A stretch of DNA of 6,188 nucleotides, from NCBI GenBank assembly GCA_937960625.1, contig CALGPD010000408.1:1-6188 (forward strand), written 5' to 3'. Source of the DNA: an uncultured Spirochaetia bacterium (lineage in GTDB: Bacteria > Spirochaetota > CALGPD01). The position numbers and the translations under genes were made by a program. The notes under the pieces were generated by a model. That model saw only the letters and a list, made by a program, of their open reading frames with translations. It did not search any database and was not told where the DNA came from. How positions within the stretch are numbered: the stretch's first letter is position 1; every line of letters begins with the position of its first letter. Positions 1 through 6,188 of this stretch are shown one piece after another.

Positions 1-192
1 TTTTATTTAAAGAAGAAGTATATCAAATACAAGGTGCATTGTTTGAAGTTTATAAAGAATTGGGATGGGGTTTTCTCGCGGTAAGGGATTGAAGAAGGAA
101 TTATCAACTGAAGCAAAACTACCCATATATTTTGAAACAACAAGGTAAAACACATCTAAAAAACTAACCCGGGATTTATCTTCGATCTTTAA
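1..192 (+). pseudogene. Decayed GxxExxxY-family gene, 5' end outside the window
   Basis: From base 3 one frame reads YQIQGALFEVYKELGWGFL and then stops at 90-92. This is the typical N-terminal block of GxxExxxY proteins (a small PD-(D/E)xK-like family of unproven function), including the G..E...Y signature (GALFEVY). The family pattern continues in other frames. Bases 77-148 read GLKKELSTEAKLPIYFE, like the 'xLxxEL...G/A.P' segment. Bases 144-167 read GKTHLKN and then stop. Bases 169-192 read PGFIFDL, resembling the 'PDFICYDK' strand, then stop. An intact member has about 120-130 residues, so this copy has at least three frame changes plus an internal stop, and the C-terminal third is not recognisable. 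The first few codons lie left of the window. The first block is a confident match; the later blocks are inferred from order and spacing. No intact replacement copy is visible nearby. Confidence 0.62.
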
Positions 193-263
193 ATCTTTTC
201 TTTTTTTTCTAATATAAACGTTACTATATTTATGGTTATTGTATCTATTAAAAAGGATTCTAC

Positions 264-1175
264 ATGGAAATGAATATGGGATATAAATCCGGTTTCGTTG
301 CAATAATCGGCAAGCCTAACGCAGGCAAAAGCACGGTTATGAACTCAATTCTGGGTGAAAAAATCGCGGCAGTGAGCAGCAAGCCAAATACAACGAGAAA
401 CCGTATATTCGGTATTCATTCAACCGAAGAATACCAGATTGTTTTTCTCGATACACCGGGCATTCACACTCCCAAAGATAAACTAAACAAATTCATGGTT
501 AATCAGGCTTACAGCGCTTTTGGGGAAGCGGATGTTATTTGTTTAATCGTTGTGGCCGGCAAAAAACCCGATCAAGAATATGAAACCATGATTAAACACT
601 TAAAACCGTTTAAGGGTAACACCATGCTTATAATAAACAAAACGGATTTAACAGATGAAGATAACGCGAAACAAACTGCTGAAAAATTTAACTCTTTGTA
701 TCAGTTTGATAAAACGCTTTTAGTTTCCGCGTTAAACCCCGCGGATATTGAAAAAGTAGAAAACGAAATAATTCCCCTGCTGCCTGAGCAGCCGCCCTAT
801 TTCCCCGTTGATATTTTAACAACAGCACCGGAAAAAGACATTTGCGCTGAATTTATACGGGAAAAAATATTTCTTCTAACCGGGAAGGAGCTTCCATATT
901 CATGCGCGGTTATGGTTAACGCGTTTGAGGAATTTGAGGATATAATTAATATTCAGGCTGATATTAATGTTGAGCGTGATTCTCAAAAAGGCATGATTAT
1001 TGGAAAAGGCGGTAAAAAAATCAAGCAGATAGGCATTGACGCAAGAAAGGATATAGAAAACCTGCTCGGTGTTCAGGTTTATCTGGAAATAAAAGTAAAG
1101 GTGCAAAAAAACTGGAGCAAAGACGAAAAAGCGCTTGAACGTTTTGGGTATAAAAAAAGCAAAAATCCGGAGTAA
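264..1175 (+). CDS. era: GTPase Era, 30S ribosome assembly factor
   Basis: Era is an essential GTPase that binds the 3' end of 16S rRNA and acts late in 30S subunit maturation, at or near the inner membrane. All G motifs are present: G1 GKPNAGKS (residues 16-23), the switch I region NTTRNRI (42-48), G3 DTPG (63-66), G4 NKTD (125-128) and G5 SAL (155-157). The C-terminal third is the KH RNA-binding domain with its GKGG loop at 247-250, followed by the Era-type ending with W284 and a basic tail. The length of 303 residues is normal for the family. The start at 264 is preferred over the ATGs at 270 and 276 because AAGGA (253-257) lies six bases upstream. The P-loop has Ala20 where many Era proteins have Val, a mild variation outside the catalytic Lys-Ser. 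The gene stands alone: upstream is a pseudogene, and nadE downstream has its own promoter 147 bases away. Confidence 0.97.
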   Translation: MEMNMGYKSGFVAIIGKPNAGKSTVMNSILGEKIAAVSSKPNTTRNRIFGIHSTEEYQIVFLDTPGIHTPKDKLNKFMVNQAYSAFGEADVICLIVVAGKKPDQEYETMIKHLKPFKGNTMLIINKTDLTDEDNAKQTAEKFNSLYQFDKTLLVSALNPADIEKVENEIIPLLPEQPPYFPVDILTTAPEKDICAEFIREKIFLLTGKELPYSCAVMVNAFEEFEDIINIQADINVERDSQKGMIIGKGGKKIKQIGIDARKDIENLLGVQVYLEIKVKVQKNWSKDEKALERFGYKKSKNPE

Positions 1176-1204
1176 AATATAAAAGCACGATAAATAATTG
1201 TCTA

Positions 1205-1244
1205 AAATTTCACCTACTTTAAAGAATTAAAAGGCTTGAAATTT
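1205..1244. repeat. Inverted repeat downstream of era
   Basis: AAATTTCA (1205-1212) is perfectly complementary to TGAAATTT (1237-1244). The stem can extend by CCT (1213-1215) with AGG (1232-1234) if two bases (CT, 1235-1236) bulge out, giving about 11 pairs around a 16-base loop. It lies 29 bases after the era stop and just upstream of the nadE promoter. No T-run follows on either strand, so it is not a standard intrinsic terminator. It could be a weak 3' hairpin of the era transcript, an operator for the nadE promoter, or chance in AT-rich DNA. Confidence 0.35.
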
Positions 1245-1263
1245 ACAACTAACATGCTTTGAG

Positions 1264-1292
1264 TTGACACAGCAATTCTTTTTACGTAAATT
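1264..1292 (+). promoter_or_regulatory. Probable sigma-70 type promoter of nadE
   Basis: A perfect -35 box TTGACA (1264-1269) is followed after 17 bases by TAAATT (1287-1292), which matches four of six positions of TATAAT. Transcription would start near 1299, giving a leader of about 24 bases that contains GGTGA (1314-1318), four bases before the nadE ATG. The exact -35, ideal spacing and position right before the gene make it credible. It implies that nadE is transcribed independently of era. Confidence 0.6.
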
Positions 1293-1322
1293 ACTTAAAA
1301 CACTAATTAAAACGGTGAACAC

Positions 1323-2954
1323 ATGAATATAGCACTTGCGCAAATCAATCCTCTAATCGGCGATATTTGGGGGAATACCGAAAAAATATTAGAATACATT
1401 TCAAAAGCTAAAGAAATGGGCGCGGATTTGGTTATTTTCCCCGAGCTTACCATATCAGGTTATCCGCCCAAAGATTTACTTGAAAAACACCATTTTATTG
1501 AAAGCAACGTTCAAGCTCTGGATGAAATAAGAGGGAAAGCTGAAATACCCGTAGTAGTGGGCTTTATGGATAAAAATGAAGAGGATTCGGGTAAATACCT
1601 TTTTAATGCCTGCGCGTTTATTGAAAATCAGAAAATAAAATCAGTTCACCGCAAATGCCTTTTACCAAACTACGATGTTTTTGACGAATCCCGCTATTTT
1701 GACCCTGATATCGCGGTTTCAACATTTGAACTATGCGGATATAAATTTGCTATGACAATTTGCGAAGATTTATGGAATGAAACCATGCCCATGAAACGCA
1801 AACTCTATGATTATAATCCCGTTGACGAATTAGTTAAAATAAAACCGGATTTTGTAATTAACGTTGCCGCATCTCCTTACGGAATAAAGAAAAAAAAGCT
1901 GCGCGAAGATATGTTAACGCAAATATCAAAACGCGTTAAAGTTCCCTTAATTTACGTTAATCAAGTGGGGGGCCAGGATGATTTGATTTTTGACGGGCAT
2001 TCGTTTATAGCAGATCAAAAAGGTGTAGTTACAGAATGCCCCGGGTTTGAAGAACACCTGAAAATTTACGATACAAATGCAGCGTATAAAAATTTTATTA
2101 AATACAATAAAGATGAAGAAGAAATTTTAAACGCATTGACTTTAGGTTTAAAAGATTATTTAAAAAAATGCAAGTTTGAAAAAGTCGTTTTGGGATTATC
2201 TGGAGGCATAGATTCCGCACTCACCGCAGTAATCGCTGTAAACGCTTTGGGCAAAGAAAACGTTAAAGGTATTTTAATGCCGTCTGAATATTCCACATCA
2301 CACAGCGTAACAGACGCTGAAGACCTGGCCAAAAACCTCGGCATAGATTATGAAATTGTGCCCATTAAAGAAATGTACCACGCTTATATAAAACAACTTG
2401 AACCGTTTTTTAAAGACACGGAATTTGACGTAACTGAAGAAAATATTCAAGCGCGTATACGGGGCAACGTAATTATGGCATTCTCAAATAAATTCGGATA
2501 CATGCCCATAGCAACAGGTAACAAATCAGAACTCTCATGCGGGTACTGCACGTTATACGGTGACATGAGCGGAGGGTTATGCGTTATCGGTGATGTTTAT
2601 AAAACCGAAGTTTATAAACTATGCCGTTATATAAACCGGGATGGTGAAATTATCCCTGAAAACACCATAACCAAACCCCCTTCAGCCGAACTAAGGCCAG
2701 GGCAAAAGGACTCAGACTCCCTACCGGATTACGATACTTTAGACGGTATACTTAAACTCTACATCGAAGAATGGGCGGGCGTGGATGCTATTGTTGAAAC
2801 CGGATACGATGAAGCCGTTGTTAGGAGAATCTTACGTCTGGTTGACATTAACGAATACAAACGAAGGCAAGCAGCACCGGTCTTGAAAATAAGCCTAAAA
2901 GCGTTTGGCACGGGAAGACGAATGCCCATAGCGCAGGGCTGGAAAGAAAAGTAA
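1323..2954 (+). CDS. nadE: Glutamine-dependent NAD+ synthetase
   Basis: This enzyme converts deamido-NAD, ATP and glutamine to NAD+ in the cytoplasm, the final step of NAD biosynthesis. It has two domains. The N-terminal nitrilase-like glutaminase (about 1-255) shows the Glu-Lys-Cys triad: E41 in FPELTISGYPP, K111 in HRKCLLPNYDVFDE and C147 in TICEDLW. It releases ammonia that is channelled to the C-terminal synthetase domain (about 270-543). That domain has the ATP pyrophosphatase loop SGGIDS (293-298), the TGNKSELS segment (398-405) and the KPPSAELRPGQKDSD segment from residue 451. The 543-residue length fits the two-domain form and excludes the short ammonia-dependent form of about 275 residues. 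GGTGA lies four bases before the ATG, slightly close, but no alternative start would keep the N-terminal MNIALAQINP strand typical of the family. It converges on the chemoreceptor gene, with 33 bases between the stop codons and no recognisable terminator there. Confidence 0.97.
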   Translation: MNIALAQINPLIGDIWGNTEKILEYISKAKEMGADLVIFPELTISGYPPKDLLEKHHFIESNVQALDEIRGKAEIPVVVGFMDKNEEDSGKYLFNACAFIENQKIKSVHRKCLLPNYDVFDESRYFDPDIAVSTFELCGYKFAMTICEDLWNETMPMKRKLYDYNPVDELVKIKPDFVINVAASPYGIKKKKLREDMLTQISKRVKVPLIYVNQVGGQDDLIFDGHSFIADQKGVVTECPGFEEHLKIYDTNAAYKNFIKYNKDEEEILNALTLGLKDYLKKCKFEKVVLGLSGGIDSALTAVIAVNALGKENVKGILMPSEYSTSHSVTDAEDLAKNLGIDYEIVPIKEMYHAYIKQLEPFFKDTEFDVTEENIQARIRGNVIMAFSNKFGYMPIATGNKSELSCGYCTLYGDMSGGLCVIGDVYKTEVYKLCRYINRDGEIIPENTITKPPSAELRPGQKDSDSLPDYDTLDGILKLYIEEWAGVDAIVETGYDEAVVRRILRLVDINEYKRRQAAPVLKISLKAFGTGRRMPIAQGWKEK

Positions 2955-2987
2955 ATTGGTTTATAAACTGATGTGGTATTTACACTA

Positions 2988-5315
2988 TCAGCTATTCGCA
3001 TCATAAGTTCTTAGTTGTTTACTCTTCTTAATAGTAAATTCATTAGATAAAACGTATAATTCTTCAACCATTTTTCTTATATCTTCAAGATTCATATTCT
3101 CATCCATAACTGCTTTTAATATTTCTGAGCTTCCCAAACTTTGTTCTTGAGCAGCTAATGAGATTTCACTTGAAATCGAATGAATTTCATTTACAGAATT
3201 TTTAATCAATTGACTCTCGTTGTTAACTTCAACAATGGAATTATTAATAACTTTAGTTTTTTCTAAAATATTAGATATTGATTTTAACGTAATATTAATG
3301 CCTTTTGCCTGTTCTTGCGTAGATGTATATATCAAATTATTAATGTCGCTGGTATTTTTTATATCATTAATAATTTTATTTAAACTTGTTTCAGCATTTT
3401 CCCCCATTGCAACTGCGTTTCTAATCCGATCCAATATATCTTTTATTAAAGTTTGAATTTCCTTTGAAGACATGGACGAATTTTCAGCTAATTTTCTTAT
3501 TTCATCTGCAACGACAGCGAATCCCTTTCCATACTCACCGGCATGGGCAGCCTCAATAGCAGCATTCATGGCCAATAGATTAGTTTGTTCAGCAACTCCA
3601 GTGATAACACCTAAAATATCACTTATTTGGTTACTCGCAGATTCAATACTTTTAACACCGCTTATTACATTTTTTATTACATTATTTCCTTCCTCAGCAA
3701 CTTTAGATAAACTAGACGTTATTTGGTTAGCTTCTTCAGAAATGTTAGCAATGGATTTAATACTCGATGTAAGTTCTTCAATTGTAGAAGAAAACTCGTT
3801 AATTGAAGAAGATTGGGTAAAAATATTTTCAGAAACCGAATTAATGTTATAGGTAATCTGATCAACGGATTTCATAGCATCATCTATAAGTTTATTTTGA
3901 TTACTAATATTATGTTGTACTTGATTTGCTGAAGCACTAAATTCTTCTAATGTAGTGGTAGTCTCTTGTGAAGAAACACTTAAAGAATTAACTTTAGATT
4001 TAATAGTATCGCTTTTATCGTGAATACCGTCTATAATATTCGTTATTTTTGTTTTTAACTCGGAAAATGCTCTGGACATCATCCCAATTTCATTTGAATT
4101 TTTTAATTCAAAATTATCAACCACCAAATTACCTTGGGCCATCTTTTCTGATATCTTTGTTATTTTTATTATAGAATTAACTATCGGTCTTAAGTTTAAT
4201 ATTAAAATAATTATTGATACGATTAATGTACTTATTCCTGAAAATATAATTACCATGCTTACTTTAGAAATAAGCTCAAACATTTCTGAATGATAATATA
4301 TTCCGCAAATATACCAATTCCATTTTTTAAACGGTAAAACTTTAACATAAACGTCTTCAATTTTTATGCCTGAAGTATCCATTTTTTTAACGCTAGCGTT
4401 AAACCAACCTTTTCCAACGCGAACAGTTTGATAATTTTTTTTATTGTTAATAATGTTAAAAATAAATTTTTTCCCGGTTGCATCAGTAATATTATAAATA
4501 TTTTGATTTACAACAGAACCATTGTTAAAGTAAATAACTTTACCATGATTATCAATTATAAAAACATATCCACTCTTACCGATTTTAGTACTATTAACAA
4601 TTTGTTTAAATTTTTTAAAACTCTGCTCTTTAACTCCAACGTATAGAACTCCGATTATTTGATTGTTAGCATCTATTATTGGCTTATATGCAGTTATATA
4701 CCAAGTATTTACAACGTATGCACGACCATAAAACGTTTTTCGCTTCATTATCGTTTTGTATACAACAGATGATGTAGGTATATAAGTATTAATAGCGCGT
4801 TTTCCATTTAGTTTTTTTACATTGGTTGAAATTCTTAATAAACCCTTATCAAATTTTTGAAATACGGTTACTGTTGCATTTGTTAATTCCAAAACCTTAT
4901 CAACAAAATTATAATTTTTATACAATGATTTTTGGCCAAGTCGCATTAATGGTAGAATTAAAATATTTCTTTTTTTTGTTATCTGATTGATAGCTGTCAA
5001 TTCTTTTGTTTTGGTTCTATCCAAAGAAAATGCTTTTCCTCCAACTTTGCTGACAAAAATTGCGGTCTGTAAATCATTTTTCACTTTTCCTGATATAATA
5101 CTATCTTGAGCTAAAACAACGTTATAAATTCCTTCGAGTTTGGCTTGCACATTTTTATTAACTTCATTTGAAATTTCATTTTTAGATATCTCAAATATTA
5201 ATATCCCCATTACTAAAAAAGAAACAACGAGTATTGAAGCGAATATTATTGTCAATCTAAAACGTATTGATGATTTGATATGTGACAATCTCAAAAGCCA
5301 ACCTCTTTTCAACAT
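2988..5315 (-). CDS. Methyl-accepting chemotaxis protein with Cache_3-Cache_2 type sensor domain
   Basis: This is a transmembrane chemoreceptor of 775 residues that would signal through CheW and CheA. In order it has: a membrane helix (about 20-42); a large extracytoplasmic sensor (about 43-348); a second membrane helix (about 351-374); HAMP (about 375-428, with P377 and the NEIG motif at 408-411); and a long methyl-accepting coiled coil (about 435-760). The sensor resembles Cache_3-Cache_2: RISTNVKKLNGKRA (161-174), YGRAYVVNTWYITAYKPI (196-213), IGVLYVGV (221-228), then GKSGYVFIIDNHGKV (246-260) and the closing KKWNWYICGIY (330-340). The ligand cannot be predicted. The hairpin tip EQTNLLAMNAAIEAAHAGE (576-594) is nearly canonical. 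Two sites fit the methylation consensus: E457/E458 (TT..EE..AS) and E513/E514 (SS..EE..SS). There is no C-terminal CheR-tethering pentapeptide. No che or flagellar gene is in the window, so it is an orphan receptor here. Base composition is far more AT-rich than era, nadE or rtcB. The first ATG has only a weak AGAAGA upstream; a TTG at residue 8 is a real alternative start. Confidence 0.95.
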   Translation of the reverse strand: MLKRGWLLRLSHIKSSIRFRLTIIFASILVVSFLVMGILIFEISKNEISNEVNKNVQAKLEGIYNVVLAQDSIISGKVKNDLQTAIFVSKVGGKAFSLDRTKTKELTAINQITKKRNILILPLMRLGQKSLYKNYNFVDKVLELTNATVTVFQKFDKGLLRISTNVKKLNGKRAINTYIPTSSVVYKTIMKRKTFYGRAYVVNTWYITAYKPIIDANNQIIGVLYVGVKEQSFKKFKQIVNSTKIGKSGYVFIIDNHGKVIYFNNGSVVNQNIYNITDATGKKFIFNIINNKKNYQTVRVGKGWFNASVKKMDTSGIKIEDVYVKVLPFKKWNWYICGIYYHSEMFELISKVSMVIIFSGISTLIVSIIILILNLRPIVNSIIKITKISEKMAQGNLVVDNFELKNSNEIGMMSRAFSELKTKITNIIDGIHDKSDTIKSKVNSLSVSSQETTTTLEEFSASANQVQHNISNQNKLIDDAMKSVDQITYNINSVSENIFTQSSSINEFSSTIEELTSSIKSIANISEEANQITSSLSKVAEEGNNVIKNVISGVKSIESASNQISDILGVITGVAEQTNLLAMNAAIEAAHAGEYGKGFAVVADEIRKLAENSSMSSKEIQTLIKDILDRIRNAVAMGENAETSLNKIINDIKNTSDINNLIYTSTQEQAKGINITLKSISNILEKTKVINNSIVEVNNESQLIKNSVNEIHSISSEISLAAQEQSLGSSEILKAVMDENMNLEDIRKMVEELYVLSNEFTIKKSKQLRTYDANS
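5302..5307 (-). promoter_or_regulatory. Shine-Dalgarno-like site inside the annotated chemoreceptor start
   Basis: On the minus strand these bases read AAGAGG, the best Shine-Dalgarno match near the chemoreceptor 5' end. It lies seven bases upstream of an in-frame TTG (5292-5294, residue 8 of the 775-residue version). The upstream ATG (5313-5315) is preceded only by the weaker AGAAGA at 5321-5326, five bases away. Starting at the TTG would remove seven residues and give an N-terminus beginning just before RLSHIKSSIRFR and the first membrane helix, which is normal for this kind of receptor. Sequence alone does not decide between the two. Confidence 0.4.
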
Positions 5316-5389
5316 AAAAATCTTCTAAAAGATAATAATTTTATCAATTATTTTTAATATTTATAAATTAAGAAAAAATTAAATCATTT

Positions 5390-5782
5390 TCAATATTTTA
5401 TTCGTTGCTTATACAAGTTTCTAGAGTTCTTAACATCATCAATTCTTATTATATTTAAAAACAACGGATTTTTTGCATTATAAAAATGTTCTTTTTTTGT
5501 TAAAACAATTGTTACAACGCAATTGTATTTTAAACATATTTCAGATATTCTTTGTGAATATTTATCTCTAATTCGTTGTTTATCTTTAAGTTCATTGAAT
5601 ATTATTAACAAATCAATATCAGAATATTCTGAAAAATCACCTTTTGCGTAAAAACCGAAAAGGATAATCTTACATATCCCGGAAAATAGTTTATTTAGCG
5701 TATTTTTTGTCTCTTTTATAGAATTTTTTATGTTAACAGGCAATGATTGTCTCAATTGCATTTTATTATTATTCATGTTCAT
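5390..5782 (-). CDS. Small nucleotidyltransferase-fold protein (MNT/MntA-like) with altered GS motif
   Basis: This 130-residue protein belongs to the minimal nucleotidyltransferase group. Residues 37-61 (CKIILFG..., then SDIDLLII) form the signature strand-loop-strand, normally G-S-x10-D-x-D. Here G43 and the acidic pair D55 and D57 are kept at exact spacing, but the serine is phenylalanine (F44). The C-terminal part (VVTIVLTKKEHF..NPLFLNIIR, about 89-113) matches the usual end of this subfamily. MNT proteins often pair with HEPN ribonucleases as antitoxins that adenylylate the toxin. No HEPN partner is visible on either side: downstream, 74 bases away, is the chemoreceptor. The phenylalanine may impair nucleotide transfer; the DxD acids suggest the fold is intact. 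Three in-frame ATGs (residues 1, 3, 8) are possible and none has a clear Shine-Dalgarno. TATAAT seven bases before the first ATG would make that start nearly leaderless. Codon use is AT-rich, like the receptor. Confidence 0.8.
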   Translation of the reverse strand: MNMNNNKMQLRQSLPVNIKNSIKETKNTLNKLFSGICKIILFGFYAKGDFSEYSDIDLLIIFNELKDKQRIRDKYSQRISEICLKYNCVVTIVLTKKEHFYNAKNPLFLNIIRIDDVKNSRNLYKQRIKY

Positions 5783-5788
5783 ATATTT

Positions 5789-5817
5789 ATTATAGAAGAT
5801 TACTAAAATTTATTAAA
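5789..5817 (-). promoter_or_regulatory. Putative promoter of the nucleotidyltransferase gene
   Basis: On the minus strand, TTTAAT (5817-5812) and a perfect TATAAT (5794-5789) are separated by 17 bases. The -35 match is poor (three of six). Transcription would begin around 5782, at or next to the first ATG of the nucleotidyltransferase, so the mRNA would be leaderless, or translation would start at the ATG of residue 3 or 8. AT-rich DNA makes chance matches common. Confidence 0.35.
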
Positions 5818-5868
5818 GCAAATATTTATTTTTATAATACGTTCAATTGGGATTTTTATTCTTCACCC

Positions 5869-5897
5869 TTTACCAAAACCAAAAATGAAATTATAAT
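5869..5897 (+). promoter_or_regulatory. Putative promoter of rtcB
   Basis: TTTACC (5869-5874, four of six matches to TTGACA) and a perfect TATAAT (5892-5897) are separated by 17 bases. Transcription would start near 5904, leaving a leader of about 22 bases that includes the ribosome binding site AGGA (5917-5920). A second TATAAT at 5833-5838 on the same strand lacks a good -35 box. I saw no inverted repeat or enhancer-like site that would suggest sigma-54/RtcR control, as in E. coli rtcBA. Confidence 0.5.
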
Positions 5898-5925
5898 AAA
5901 AGAACGAAGCCAAATTAGGACAAAT

Positions 5926-6188
5926 ATGAAACGTATAGACAATTTCCGGTTACAAATAGAGAAAAAAGGCAACATGAAAGTTTCGGCAACAGTATATGTA
6001 TCGGATAAAATTAACCCGGACGCTAACGCGTTGGCTCAATTAACAGATGCGACGAAAATTCCCGGGGTAGTTAAAGTTCTGGCTACTCCTGATATCCATT
6101 CCGGATACGGTGTTCCTATAGGGTGTGTAATGGCAGCGGATAATGTTGTTTCTCCCTCGGCCGTTGGGTATGATATTAACTGCGGAAT
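5926..6188 (+). CDS. rtcB: RNA-splicing ligase RtcB, N-terminal part, cut by the window edge
   Basis: RtcB joins RNA ends carrying 2',3'-cyclic phosphate or 3'-phosphate to 5'-hydroxyl ends, using GTP and Mn2+, in tRNA splicing or RNA repair. Only the first 87 codons are present and the frame is open to the end. Recognisable family blocks are IPGVVKVLATPDIHSGYG (45-62), PIGCV (64-68) and VGYDINCG (80-87). By homology with archaeal RtcB, D83 and C86 of the DINC motif are Mn2+ ligands. The histidine ligands and the GMP-accepting histidine would lie beyond the edge. Most family members have PIGGV; here the second glycine is C67. The start at 5926 is supported by AGGA (5917-5920), five bases upstream, and by the N-terminal extension usual before the TVYVSD strand; M17 is a weaker alternative. 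It is divergent from the nucleotidyltransferase gene. No archease or rtcA is visible. Confidence 0.9.
   Translation, partial: MKRIDNFRLQIEKKGNMKVSATVYVSDKINPDANALAQLTDATKIPGVVKVLATPDIHSGYGVPIGCVMAADNVVSPSAVGYDINCG

Larger units (their letters stand above)
2955..5820. other. AT-rich two-gene segment, likely acquired, between nadE and rtcB
   Basis: The chemoreceptor and the nucleotidyltransferase share the minus strand, a strongly AT-rich codon choice and AT-rich gaps. The genes on both sides are plus-strand and use many GCG, AAC and GGC codons. Sampled lines give 18-22% G+C in the receptor's variable parts (40% at its conserved tip) against 43-48% in era, nadE and rtcB. The boundaries are approximate: the left is between the nadE stop and 2987, and the right is somewhere in 5783-5880. 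I saw no transposase, integrase, tRNA or flanking direct repeat, so the mode of entry is unknown. An alternative is that these fast-evolving genes are native and simply drift toward AT. Confidence 0.4.

Noticed and set aside
173..210. Possible intrinsic terminator: GATTTA (173-178) and TAAATC (190-195) followed by a T-rich tract up to 210
   Set aside because: The stem is only six mostly A-T pairs around an 11-base loop, and the sequence also reads as the PGFIFDL remnant of the pseudogene. It is too weak to call.
7..303. 98-codon minus-strand open frame over the era start
   Set aside because: It overlaps the well-supported start and P-loop of era and the pseudogene remnant, has no recognisable domain, and is rich in residues typical of antisense AT-rich DNA.
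2959..2968. Palindrome GTTTATAAAC between the convergent nadE and chemoreceptor stops
   Set aside because: It is a ten-base A-T rich palindrome with no loop and no adjacent T-run, so it does not form a credible bidirectional terminator.
3472..3852. 126-codon plus-strand open frame inside the chemoreceptor gene
   Set aside because: It is antisense to the most conserved part of the receptor signalling domain, a region of constrained composition that often leaves a long open shadow frame.
5320..5333. Small hairpin ATCTT-CTAA-AAGAT covering the weak ribosome binding site of the chemoreceptor ATG
   Set aside because: It has only five pairs, four of them A-T, so it would be unstable and is expected by chance in this AT-rich stretch.
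5341..5389. AT-only near-palindrome after the nucleotidyltransferase stop, considered as terminator or promoter
   Set aside because: The arms are imperfect and contain no G-C pairs; -35/-10 matches here are too ambiguous to assign.
5783..5925. Small gene or HEPN partner in the gap beside the nucleotidyltransferase gene
   Set aside because: The gap is 143 bases, full of stops and promoter-like elements; no frame shows the HEPN Rx4-6H motif or a plausible start with a ribosome binding site apart from rtcB.
1..6188. CRISPR array, tRNA, rRNA, insertion sequence or phage gene
   Set aside because: No spaced direct repeats, cloverleaf-like sequence, transposase or integrase motifs were seen on either strand.

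Overview
This is a low-GC bacterial window. It has three conserved plus-strand housekeeping genes: era, a glutamine-dependent nadE, and the 5' end of rtcB. Between nadE and rtcB sit two much more AT-rich genes on the minus strand, a chemoreceptor and a minimal nucleotidyltransferase. Hand counts of sampled 60-base lines give about 43-48% G+C in era, nadE and rtcB, and about 18-40% in the chemoreceptor, where the highest value is its conserved tip. Shine-Dalgarno sites and bacterial-type promoters are readable. The gene set does not fix a phylum; a low-GC Gram-negative or candidate-phylum lineage such as Elusimicrobiota is only a guess.

Layout from left to right. Bases 1-192 hold the decayed remnant of a GxxExxxY-family gene, broken by at least three frame changes and stops. 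Bases 264-1175 encode the GTPase Era with a good ribosome binding site. A 147-base gap follows, containing an inverted repeat and a convincing promoter (TTGACA, 17 bases, TAAATT), and then nadE at 1323-2954. nadE converges, with 33 bases between stop codons, on a 775-residue methyl-accepting chemotaxis protein (2988-5315, minus) that has a Cache_3-Cache_2 type sensor. Upstream of it, 74 bases away on the same strand, lies a 130-residue nucleotidyltransferase-fold protein (5390-5782, minus) whose signature serine is replaced by phenylalanine. A 143-base divergent promoter region separates it from rtcB, which starts at 5926 and runs off the right edge.

The genes do not form one pathway. Era (30S ribosome assembly), NadE (last step of NAD synthesis) and RtcB (RNA ligation) look like core chromosomal genes with separate promoters. 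The two minus-strand genes look like an accessory insertion between nadE and rtcB. I found no clear new system. The points most worth a second look are the AT-rich two-gene insert, the solitary nucleotidyltransferase with the altered signature and no visible HEPN partner, and the decayed GxxExxxY gene.
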